DNA from: an uncultured Prevotella sp.
Lineage (GTDB): Bacteria > Bacteroidota > Bacteroidia > Bacteroidales > Bacteroidaceae
Reading direction: 5' to 3'
DNA: 64,000 bases
Assembly: GCA_944321295.1 (NCBI GenBank)
Contig: CALUKU010000012.1
Coordinates: 1 to 64,000 of the forward strand
Shown: positions 50,385 through 57,421 of the stretch, piece after piece
Layout: every line of letters starts with the position of its first letter
How positions within the stretch are numbered: position 1 is the first letter of the stretch
Made by a program: the position numbers and the translations under genes
The notes under the pieces: generated by a model
What the model saw: only the letters and a program-made list of their open reading frames with translations
What the model was told of the DNA's origin: nothing
Databases searched by the model: none

Positions 50385-51524
50385 TTAAAGCCCCCTTAGC
50401 CACAGCGACATCAGCCTGTCGTAAACCATGTAGCCGCGCTCCGTCTTGTAGATAAGCTCCTTGTCGGCCAACGCCTTCAGCGCACTGCTGACGCTGCTCG
50501 CAGCCTTCAGGTTGTGGCGGCGTATGAAGTCGCCGTTGGTAGGAGCGGCCACTATGTCGTCTGCGGCTATGGCCTTCATCAGTTCCAGCTGTTTGTCGGG
50601 CAGCAGCGAGGCCAAAGTCTGGTAAGCCGGGGTGTTCTCTTCTACGAGCATGGCTATCGTTCCGTCGACTATTTCCACCGTGTCAACGTCATGGAATCTC
50701 TCGTACAGGCGGTTCAGCACAGCCTGTATGTACCAAGTCTGCCCGTAGAATTTTAGGTATATCGCGTCAAAAGCGTCTTTGTCGATGTGCCCTCCGCGCC
50801 GGGCGAAAAAACTTTCCGCAAAGTTGTAATAAACATCCCTGTCTATCGGACGTAGCTCCATGAGCTGCGTGCTTTGGTAAAACGGACGTTTTGCCGAGAG
50901 GAACATCTCGCTCATAAGATGCCGCCTGCTGCCTGAAAAGATGAAGCTTGCGTTCTTGGCAAACTGTATGTGCGAGCGCAGCAACGCCTCCGTCTGCTGT
51001 TCGGAATACTGCGTGATTTGCTGGAACTCGTCTATTGAGATGTAGCACCTGCGCCCCGACGAGGCGATATAGGCGAAAATCTCGTCAAGCGTCTGCTCCT
51101 CGTATGTAGGCACAACGTTCAGTGAAAGGCTCGGCGTGCCTGTCATGGGGTCTACCGAGAGCGTAGGGCGGCAGTGTGTGAGCAACTGCGTGATTTTCGA
51201 GAGTACCATCTCGCCCGTTGTTTGCAGTCCTTCTATGACGGCCTTGCCGAACATCTGGATGAAGTCATGCAGGTTGCGTGTGGGGAAAATGTCAAGGTAT
51301 ATGCACGCTACGCCGTCATCCTCAAGCCCGATACGGTGGAAAGCGTTTTTTATCAGCCCCGTCTTGCCCATGCGCCTCGGCGCGGTCAGCGTCACGTTGC
51401 GCCCGTTGCGCAGTGCCGAGAGCAGGTCGGCTGTTTCCTGCTTGCGGTCGCAAAAATATTCCGGCCCTGCATATCCATATGTAAGGAATGGGTTGGCCGA
51501 CGCCCGGTCTTTGATGTTTGCCAT
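50385..51524 (-). CDS. AAA+ ATPase of the archaeal ATPase (DUF234/Arch_ATPase) type
   Basis: Encodes 379 residues. It opens with ANPFLTYGYAGPEYFCDRKQE, then Walker A in TLTAPRRMGKTGLIKNAF near residue 50 and Walker B with catalytic Glu-like residues in RRCYISIDEFQQI. The C-terminal third is a winged-helix-like domain (LKALADKELIYKTERGYMVYDRLMSLWLRGL in parts). Such single-protein ATPases are common in Bacteroidetes; their function is not settled, with proposals ranging from mobile elements to DNA metabolism. Just ahead of the start codon is a 19-bp perfect palindrome that may control it. Confidence 0.85.
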   Translation of the reverse strand: MANIKDRASANPFLTYGYAGPEYFCDRKQETADLLSALRNGRNVTLTAPRRMGKTGLIKNAFHRIGLEDDGVACIYLDIFPTRNLHDFIQMFGKAVIEGLQTTGEMVLSKITQLLTHCRPTLSVDPMTGTPSLSLNVVPTYEEQTLDEIFAYIASSGRRCYISIDEFQQITQYSEQQTEALLRSHIQFAKNASFIFSGSRRHLMSEMFLSAKRPFYQSTQLMELRPIDRDVYYNFAESFFARRGGHIDKDAFDAIYLKFYGQTWYIQAVLNRLYERFHDVDTVEIVDGTIAMLVEENTPAYQTLASLLPDKQLELMKAIAADDIVAAPTNGDFIRRHNLKAASSVSSALKALADKELIYKTERGYMVYDRLMSLWLRGL

Positions 51525-51528
51525 ATTG

Positions 51529-51573
51529 TTTCGATATTTGCGTTACGTAAAGTTCGTAACGCAAATATCGAAA
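51529..51573 (-). promoter_or_regulatory. Perfect 19-bp inverted repeat upstream of the ATPase gene
   Basis: TTTCGATATTTGCGTTACG at 51529-51547 and its exact complement at 51555-51573, loop seven bases. It ends four bases before the ATG, so in RNA it would hide the ribosome site, and in DNA it could be an operator. The next gene-free stretch to 51620 holds nothing else. Confidence 0.65.
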
Positions 51574-51620
51574 TTATATGCCTAACTGCAAAATATTTGC
51601 GTCTGAATTTGCTTATTTTT

Positions 51621-51805
51621 ACGTCAATTCGGTATAAGACTTATTTACTTGCAAACATTTTAAACAACCACGGTAGGGACATAATTTTGAAGATTGCACC
51701 ATTAAGACGCAATCGTGTCCTTAGCCGCGAAAAGGCGTATTTAGTTGATTTTTACACAAAAACGTTCTTTCCAGAACGTGCGGACATAATAAATTATGTC
51801 CCTAC
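51621..51805. mobile_element. MITE-like element, copy M4
   Basis: Left end ACGTCAATTCGGTATAAGAC and the arm ACTTATTTACTTGCAAAC match M3 and M5. The core, 51673-51805, is the reverse complement of the M5 core (53047-53180) with about six differences in 133 bases. Here the core's short end is on the left and its CGTGCGGACA-bearing end on the right. The right outer repeat is not recognisable. From 51806 to 52008 no gene is seen. Confidence 0.78.
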
Positions 51806-52008
51806 GAGAGGGCGTTTTCATTATTTATAATGCCATAGAAAAAATAGCGGATAAGCCTCAATCAGATACACCTCAACTGCGGATGAACACGTTGAAATCG
51901 CCGCCGAACGTCACATAAACATAGTTAGACGCCTTAACTTGTTGTTTGTTTTGCCGAGTTTCGCCGTGTTGCGGGGCGCCTTTCGCTGGTAAAAGACCTG
52001 CCAGCGGC

Positions 52009-52950
52009 TCACTTCAACATTATCATGCGCCGCAGTATGAGGTTCTTATAAGCCCGGCGCATATCCTCGGGCAGGAAGGAGCGGTCGATAAGGTCGAACC
52101 ATTTGGGCAAGACTCGGCTGAAACGGCGTGACATGTTGTCGATGACCTTCTCGTCGACACCAGACTGCGTTATGGACCTTATGAAGTCAACCTTGCGCAG
52201 CTTGCGCTTCTTACCGTTGAGCGTCAAGGCCAGCTCCTCGTTGTCCTCGGGCATAACGAGCGCCGTTGAGAGCATGTCGTAAGCCGGCGTGAGCGTGTAG
52301 CCGCCGTGCATGGGGTTGTAAAGAGAGAAGTTCTTAAGGTGCATGTCGGCGTTGCCCGTTATCCACGAGAACACCACCACCTCCCAGAAGTTCACGACGT
52401 CGAGCTGAGGCGCCGACGAATACCGGCGTATGGCCTTGGCAATCTGCTCGTAAGAACCCTTATACTTATATTCGGTCAGCCTCTCGGTAAGCTGGCACAT
52501 GTCTTCCATCGGCACCTTGGCGCCGTCGGCAAGGCGGTCGACACGTCGCGTGATGTAACACAGCTCGCCGTCGCTGAAGCGTATCAGACTGTGAGGCACG
52601 GTGGCAATCTTAGCCGCCTCGGCCATGTGCATGGTGAGGTCTTCAAGCTCGGGCAGTGCACGGTAAGAGTTGGTCTGCGGCTTGAGGATGAAGCGCCCCC
52701 AAAGCCCTACGATGGTGAAGCGGTCGGGCTCGTTGCGCCCGCCACGGTCAATGTCGAGCGACAACTTGGCTTGCACTCCCGTTAGCGTCGTCTGGCTGCG
52801 AACCACCTGGCGCGCCAAGTCGCCGAGTTGGGCGCGGACATACGGCAACGACGGGGCGTTTTTGGTTCCGAAGAACTTGCGCGCGCACGCCGGATGAAAG
52901 TCTTTTTGGCCTTCACCCAAATCCTTATAACAGAAAAGACATTTGCCCAT
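52009..52950 (-). CDS. hipT: HipA-family serine/threonine kinase, HipT-like toxin
   Basis: Encodes 313 residues. An N-terminal CLFCYKDL ... HPACARKFFG forms a likely zinc knuckle, as in other Bacteroidetes members. The kinase core shows the Gly-rich loop QTTLTGVQAKLSL, ILKPQ with the ATP-binding lysine, the catalytic loop GNADMHLKNFSL and the metal-binding aspartate in LTPAYDMLST. It lacks the N-subdomain-1 of E. coli HipA, which is supplied by the separate gene upstream, as in the HipBST systems. HipA kinases phosphorylate aminoacyl-tRNA synthetases and halt growth; the target here is unknown. A MITE copy separates it from the upstream partner by 259 bases, and near-identical inverted repeats flank it. 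Confidence 0.8.
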   Translation of the reverse strand: MGKCLFCYKDLGEGQKDFHPACARKFFGTKNAPSLPYVRAQLGDLARQVVRSQTTLTGVQAKLSLDIDRGGRNEPDRFTIVGLWGRFILKPQTNSYRALPELEDLTMHMAEAAKIATVPHSLIRFSDGELCYITRRVDRLADGAKVPMEDMCQLTERLTEYKYKGSYEQIAKAIRRYSSAPQLDVVNFWEVVVFSWITGNADMHLKNFSLYNPMHGGYTLTPAYDMLSTALVMPEDNEELALTLNGKKRKLRKVDFIRSITQSGVDEKVIDNMSRRFSRVLPKWFDLIDRSFLPEDMRRAYKNLILRRMIMLK

Positions 52951-52992
52951 ATCCTAAAAGAATTATATGAATACTACTTATGGATGTTAACC

Positions 52993-53212
52993 TTACGTGA
53001 GTTCGGCATAAGACTCATTTACTTGTAAACATTTTAAACAGCCACTGTAGGGACATAATTTATTATGTTCGCACGTTCTGTAAAGAACGTTTTTATGTAC
53101 AAAATCAACTGAATACGCCTCTTCGCGGCTAAGGACACGATTGCGTCTTAATGGTGCAATCTTCAAAATTATGTCCCTACTTTGGCTGTTTGCGTATATC
53201 GAACTCATGTTA
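52993..53212. mobile_element. MITE-like element, copy M5, between hipS and hipT
   Basis: Outer repeats TTACGTGAGTTCGGCATA at the left and the mirror of TTAACATGAGTTCGATATA at the right; TTA on both sides may be a target duplication. The core 53047-53180 is in the opposite orientation to that of M4 although the left arms of both copies point the same way. Its right edge supplies or adjoins the stop codon of the hipS-like gene. Confidence 0.78.
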
Positions 53213-53545
53213 ATATTGTTCGTCCTCAGCACCGTCAGGAATCACGCTTACGGCTCCGATGCAATCCTTACAGCATGCCAACAGCAGCGACATGCGGTCG
53301 CGCTGGTTTATCTTCCAGCTCTTCTCGGCAATGCCGAGAAGCCAGCCTTCAGGTATAAGACCGTCGAAAAAGGGGAACAACACCGTGTCATGGTAAGCCT
53401 CGGCACGCAAAGGCAACGTGAGGCTTACGGCCTCCGCCCCGTCCGAAGCAAGGAAGTCGGCGTCATATGCGAACGTAAAACCCGTTTCGTCTTCAGTCAA
53501 CCGCCCGGCGAGGCGGTCATACAGATACACAAAAGCACTTTTCAT
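53210..53545 (-). CDS. hipS: HipA N-terminal subdomain protein, HipS-like antitoxin
   Basis: Encodes 111 residues equal to the N-subdomain-1 (Couple_hipA) of HipA: FVYLYDRLAGRLTEDETGFTF, VSLTLPLRAEAY, LFPFFDGLIPEG, and a C-terminal IGAVSVIPDG. In E. coli HipBST the equivalent small protein HipS is the antitoxin. Length is close to the usual 105-110, so the protein seems intact, but its stop codon lies in the edge of MITE M5. Lies 69 bases behind the HTH gene. Confidence 0.78.
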   Translation of the reverse strand: MKSAFVYLYDRLAGRLTEDETGFTFAYDADFLASDGAEAVSLTLPLRAEAYHDTVLFPFFDGLIPEGWLLGIAEKSWKINQRDRMSLLLACCKDCIGAVSVIPDGAEDEQY

Positions 53546-53614
53546 GGTCGTTAATTTTCAAATAAATTTAGCAGGAGTAAAGCACCCTATCAATAATCAA
53601 CGTGCCGCCTACGA

Positions 53615-53857
53615 CTAAATCTCCGAAGCAGCATGCGAAGACGTTTGCGACAATTCAACCGCACCTACCTGACGGCCGAACAGCTTGAGCACCTGGTTCA
53701 CCTTGTCAAGCCGCAACGTCTGCTTGCCTTGCTCAAGCTCGCGCACGAAGCGCAACCCAACGCCTGACTTATCGGCTAAGTCAACTTGAGTAAGGTTAAA
53801 CTTCTTACGCATCTCCCTCACAAAGTCTGCTATCAGCATATCGCCTTTATCATTCAT
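53615..53857 (-). CDS. hipB: XRE-family HTH regulator, HipB-like
   Basis: Encodes 80 residues from MNDKGDMLIADFVREMRKK. The helix-turn-helix is FNLTQVDLADKSGVGLRFVRELEQGK, given in parts, and the tail is short and polar. This is the first gene of the three-gene locus and is expected to bind its own operators; three matching palindromes lie just upstream. A longer frame to 53950 runs through these operators and is rejected as start. Confidence 0.83.
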   Translation of the reverse strand: MNDKGDMLIADFVREMRKKFNLTQVDLADKSGVGLRFVRELEQGKQTLRLDKVNQVLKLFGRQVGAVELSQTSSHAASEI

Positions 53858-53874
53858 ACCAATGAATATACATT

Positions 53875-53975
53875 TATACCCTTTCGGGTACAAATATAAC
53901 AAATAAACAAATTGATTATACCCTTTAAGGTATAAAATCACAACAAACAATTAATTTTATACCTTATCGGGTATA
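53875..53975. promoter_or_regulatory. Three operator palindromes of the hipB promoter
   Basis: TATACCCTTTCGGGTACA (53875-53892), TATACCCTTTAAGGTATA (53917-53934) and TATACCTTATCGGGTATA (53958-53975), form TATACC-N6-GGTATA. Start-to-start distances are 42 and 41 bp, four helical turns, so bound dimers would lie on one face. The first two flank the -7 box at 53891-53898. Confidence 0.8.
53891..53898 (-). promoter_or_regulatory. -7 box of hipBST
   Basis: Minus strand TATATTTG, exact TAnnTTTG, overlapping operator 1 by two bases. The -33 region falls at operator 2, so repressor binding should block the polymerase. Confidence 0.72.
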
Positions 53976-53987
53976 GCAAAATAAAAA

Positions 53988-54015
53988 AGCAGCACAGGCT
54001 TTCGCCCATGCTGCT
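53988..54015 (-). terminator. Terminator of the PUL-associated gene
   Basis: AGCAGCA..GGC and GCC..TGCTGCT form the stem; on the minus strand TTTTTTATTTT follows. It is 28 bases behind the stop codon at 54043. Confidence 0.85.
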
Positions 54016-54042
54016 TCATTTCGTCCGTTAAGAACGGTAAGA

Positions 54043-54981
54043 TTACTTGTTAAGATACTTCTTGCCGTTGATGATAACGATACCCTTAGCGTCCTTGTTA
54101 ACGCGCTGGCCAGCGATGTTGTAAGCGGGAGCGTCTGCGTCAGCAGCCTCGTCAGCAACAACCTCAGTGATACCTGTGCCGACACCAGGAATCTGTCCGT
54201 TCTCAAGAAGAGTGTAGTTCTCTGTTGTAACGGTTGCGTCGCCAGTCGTATCGAATGCGAAAGCAGCGAGAGTCATCTTAGAACCTGTTGCCAATACGTC
54301 ATAACGACAATTAGCAAAAACCTTGAACTTGATTACGCTATTACCAGAAGTGTGGTTGTAAGTATAAGCTGCGTCGTTGCCTTCAGCAACCTGTCCTGCC
54401 TGAAGAATAGCGAAACCTTCATTTACGAAATACTGGTCAAACTCTGCATCGTATGTGCAAGCGCCGTCAACGGTTGTAAGGTCATAGCTGAACTTATCAG
54501 GACACAAGCCTGCATTGTAGTCATCACCACCGGTGTTCTCCATTACATAGGTATAACCTATTCTGGACATTTCCTCGAATACAACATAGTTCTTGTTGCC
54601 TGAACCAGCATGGAAAACATAAAGATAACCGTCAGCATTAGGAACAAAACGATAAACCGTACCTGATGCGGGGTATTCACCTGCAGAAGCAGCCGTACCA
54701 GGACCGTTAACACTACCCTGTACACCCATTCCTGAAGTTTCCAGAGGAGTTCCGTTTACAGACATGTTATCTCCCTTAAGACCTGTTGCCTTATATGCAC
54801 CGGCGGCATAAAGGTTAGTAACTGTAACGTGCTCGGTAGTAGCAAGTGTTGTTCCAGCTGCAATCTCAACACCATCCTCTGTAATACCTGCAGTTGCAGG
54901 ATCAAGATAGCCAATCTCAATCTGAGCGTTGGCACTAAAAGCAGCCATTAAAAGAGCTGCGCTAAGTAACATCTTTTTCAT
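54043..54981 (-). CDS. Exported protein of the SusC/SusD locus
   Basis: Encodes 312 residues with a signal peptide (LLSAALLMAAFSANA). The mature part is acidic and rich in Tyr, Gly and Thr with beta character, for example GYLYVFHAGSGNKNYVVFEEM. The C-terminus APAYNIAGQRVNKDAKGIVIING is the short conserved tail found on many Prevotella exported proteins. No enzyme family is recognised; a carbohydrate-binding role is possible from context. It is the last gene of the locus, 102 bases behind the small lipoprotein gene, and is followed by a strong terminator. Confidence 0.78.
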   Translation of the reverse strand: MKKMLLSAALLMAAFSANAQIEIGYLDPATAGITEDGVEIAAGTTLATTEHVTVTNLYAAGAYKATGLKGDNMSVNGTPLETSGMGVQGSVNGPGTAASAGEYPASGTVYRFVPNADGYLYVFHAGSGNKNYVVFEEMSRIGYTYVMENTGGDDYNAGLCPDKFSYDLTTVDGACTYDAEFDQYFVNEGFAILQAGQVAEGNDAAYTYNHTSGNSVIKFKVFANCRYDVLATGSKMTLAAFAFDTTGDATVTTENYTLLENGQIPGVGTGITEVVADEAADADAPAYNIAGQRVNKDAKGIVIINGKKYLNK

Positions 54982-55083
54982 AATCGTTTGTTTTAAGTTA
55001 ATAAATAAATTATATAGTCTGAAAGAACTATCTATTATATCAGTGCCACCTGCAATTAGCAGGTAGCACTGACTAAAGATTTA

Positions 55084-55539
55084 TTACTGACGCGTACCAG
55101 TAAAGGTGTAGTTATACGTCTTAACAGGACGACGTCCTTCTTGGATTGTATATTGCAATGTAACATTGCCACTTCCATCAATCCTACCACCGAAAGCTAC
55201 GCCTAAACCATTGCCTGTACTGCTGTTCTCGAAGACGAAACCGTCATCTGCATGTGAAATATTTGCAACAGAAGCCTCTTCTACATCAAAGTCACCAGTA
55301 CATGTCCATGCAAAGTCAGCACAATAAGCTGAATCCGTAGGAGCAATTGTCAAAGTTCCAGTAGTTGTTTCAGTTACGTCATCATCAACGCAATAGCGGG
55401 TCATCGTGCCTGTATAAACACCGGCAGCGTCGATTTCGGGAGTATTGGCATAGTTACGTCCCTCATCGTCATCGTCGCAAGCAACGAAAGTAAATCCGAG
55501 CGTAAGAGCGACAAATAAAGAATATAATATCTTTTTCAT
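55084..55539 (-). CDS. Small lipoprotein of the SusC/SusD locus
   Basis: Encodes 151 residues from MKKILYSLFVALTLGF with lipobox TFVAC followed by DDDDEG. The body AAGVYTGTMTRYCVDD ... IQEGRRPVKTYNYTFTG reads as a small lipocalin- or calycin-like beta-barrel. In other loci the gene behind susD encodes a surface glycan-binding lipoprotein; this could play that part, though no known family is clear. It lies 31 bases behind susD. Confidence 0.75.
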   Translation of the reverse strand: MKKILYSLFVALTLGFTFVACDDDDEGRNYANTPEIDAAGVYTGTMTRYCVDDDVTETTTGTLTIAPTDSAYCADFAWTCTGDFDVEEASVANISHADDGFVFENSSTGNGLGVAFGGRIDGSGNVTLQYTIQEGRRPVKTYNYTFTGTRQ

Positions 55540-55570
55540 TTCCTTAATCTTTATATTTGTTAGCAAATCA

Positions 55571-57400
55571 TTAATAGCCCGGGTTCTGGCTGTCAGAAGT
55601 CATAGCATCGTTGTTGCTCAACTCTTCAGAAGGAATCGGACGATACCACTTAACTTCACCTCTTGCATTGCACATACCATCAACTGAAGAAACTTCGCTG
55701 TTGAAGGCAACATTGTACCTTACAAGCTGACGCGTACGGCGAAGGTCCATCCATCTTGTACCCTCTGCATAAAGCTCACGAGCCCTCTCGTCAAGGATTA
55801 CGTCAAGCTCTGTCAACGAACCAAAGGTTCCAGGAATTGAATACTCAGGATTATAATCAGCGAATGAGTTCAACGTTGTTGCATGCGAACGCGCACGTAC
55901 TGCGTTTACATACTTCAAAGCCTCTGCTTTCTGATCATTCATGAGATATGCTTCTGCTGCAGTAAGATACATATCGCTCAAGTGGAACACAACAATGTTG
56001 CGGTAACCATTCGACGTATTTGTCTGAGCAACAGTTGTTTTAGGATCGTCAAACTTCTTAACCGTAGTAGACGTTCCTACACGTGTCAAAGCGCTTGAAT
56101 AAGTTTCAGTCGACTTAGTGTATGTACCATCGGCGGCAAACTTATACTCTACGATAGGATCTGAAAGAATGTAGGCGTAGATGTCGCTGAAATAATTGCC
56201 CTTGGTGTAATGCACCGGATTAGCAGCAATCTCGGCCTCAACGTCAGCCTCAGTCATGTAATAGGGGAAATAACGATAGTTGTAAGGCATAGTAGCCAAC
56301 TTTTCTGCGCTATTGTAATATGCGTAATAACCAGTTGTACTCCATGTTCCATCATAGTTATAAATCCTATTCATGAAAGTACCATCAAAGCGATCGTCGC
56401 CTTCCTGCCACAAATATATGGCCTTATGCGAAGGAGCGCGCTCTGCCGTACAATACTTGTTACCAGTATCGTTTGAACCATAATACTCACCATAGAAATT
56501 CTGGAAGCCGTGACCACCTTCACTAAGATTGCCGGTGAATCCGTCACGCTCATAATTTACAGTGAATATTTCCTCGGCATTACCCTCATTGTTGGGCGAC
56601 CACTTGTCTTCAAACGACATAGTAAGCTGCTGTCCGTTGATTGCTTCCAAAGCGTAATCGCGAGCCTTCTCAAAATAGCTGCGATCGTTAACATTGTAGG
56701 CACCTGAAGCAGCACCGTCAGCGTCATTAGATTTTAGCGATGTGCCGAGATCCCATCCTGCGGCAAGGCAAACCTTTGCCAAAAGAGCCTTCACCGCCCT
56801 CTGGCTTATATAACCTTCATGGGCATTGTCCTCAGCAGGCAGATTACTATCGTTCATTATGCCCTCAAGCTCAGCTATCATCAAAGGATAAAGCTCTGAC
56901 AGCTCGACCCTCGGATAATTTCTCTCAGGCGATTGGATATAACTTGTGCTGTAAGGAACGGCACCGAACTGCTGCGTCAAGATATAATAAGCGTAGTTAC
57001 GGAAGAATTTAGCCTCAGCGTCAATCTTTCCGTCACCGCCAGCATTATAATAAATCATGGCGTTGGCGCTATTTATCATGGCGTAACAATCAGTATAAAG
57101 ATCCGTTACTTCTCCGTTCTGCGGGGTAAGAGTAGAATAACGGTCGAAGTCGTTTGCGGACTTACCGTGAGAACCAATATACAAGTCAACACCACGCTCG
57201 TAAAGATTCGTGGCCGTAACGATTGGCTTAAGCAAAGAGTATGTATAAACCCTCAAGCCCTCGATACCATCACCACTGAAATAGTCATTGGCTTCGATGT
57301 TCGACTTATTGTCTGCTTCAAGGAAGTCAGCACAGCTACTCAATGCTCCACCTCCAACAGCCAACGAAGCAGCAAAGGCAATATTTAAAATCTTTTTCAT
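55571..57400 (-). CDS. SusD/RagB family glycan-binding lipoprotein
   Basis: Encodes 609 residues with lipobox GALSSC. SusD proteins form a lid on the SusC pore and capture oligosaccharides at the cell surface. Typical traits are ADFLEADNKSNIEANDYFS near the start, the TPR-like helices, AVKALLAKVCLAAGW, DMYLTAAEAYLMNDQKAEALKYVNAVRAR and the C-terminal ELYAEGTRWMDLRRT (in parts). It lies 21 bases behind susC. Confidence 0.94.
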   Translation of the reverse strand: MKKILNIAFAASLAVGGGALSSCADFLEADNKSNIEANDYFSGDGIEGLRVYTYSLLKPIVTATNLYERGVDLYIGSHGKSANDFDRYSTLTPQNGEVTDLYTDCYAMINSANAMIYYNAGGDGKIDAEAKFFRNYAYYILTQQFGAVPYSTSYIQSPERNYPRVELSELYPLMIAELEGIMNDSNLPAEDNAHEGYISQRAVKALLAKVCLAAGWDLGTSLKSNDADGAASGAYNVNDRSYFEKARDYALEAINGQQLTMSFEDKWSPNNEGNAEEIFTVNYERDGFTGNLSEGGHGFQNFYGEYYGSNDTGNKYCTAERAPSHKAIYLWQEGDDRFDGTFMNRIYNYDGTWSTTGYYAYYNSAEKLATMPYNYRYFPYYMTEADVEAEIAANPVHYTKGNYFSDIYAYILSDPIVEYKFAADGTYTKSTETYSSALTRVGTSTTVKKFDDPKTTVAQTNTSNGYRNIVVFHLSDMYLTAAEAYLMNDQKAEALKYVNAVRARSHATTLNSFADYNPEYSIPGTFGSLTELDVILDERARELYAEGTRWMDLRRTRQLVRYNVAFNSEVSSVDGMCNARGEVKWYRPIPSEELSNNDAMTSDSQNPGY

Positions 57401-57421
57401 TGTAATAATCGTAAATAATGA

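Noticed and set aside
51806-52008. Possible remnant of a gene behind hipT (minus-strand peptide ending TFGGDFNVFIRS)
   Set aside because: The frame is open for about 45 codons only by overlap with the hipT end, has no start and matches nothing I recognise.
53615-53950. 111-residue version of the HipB-like protein
   Set aside because: The extra N-terminal residues would be encoded by the operators and the -7 box of its own promoter.
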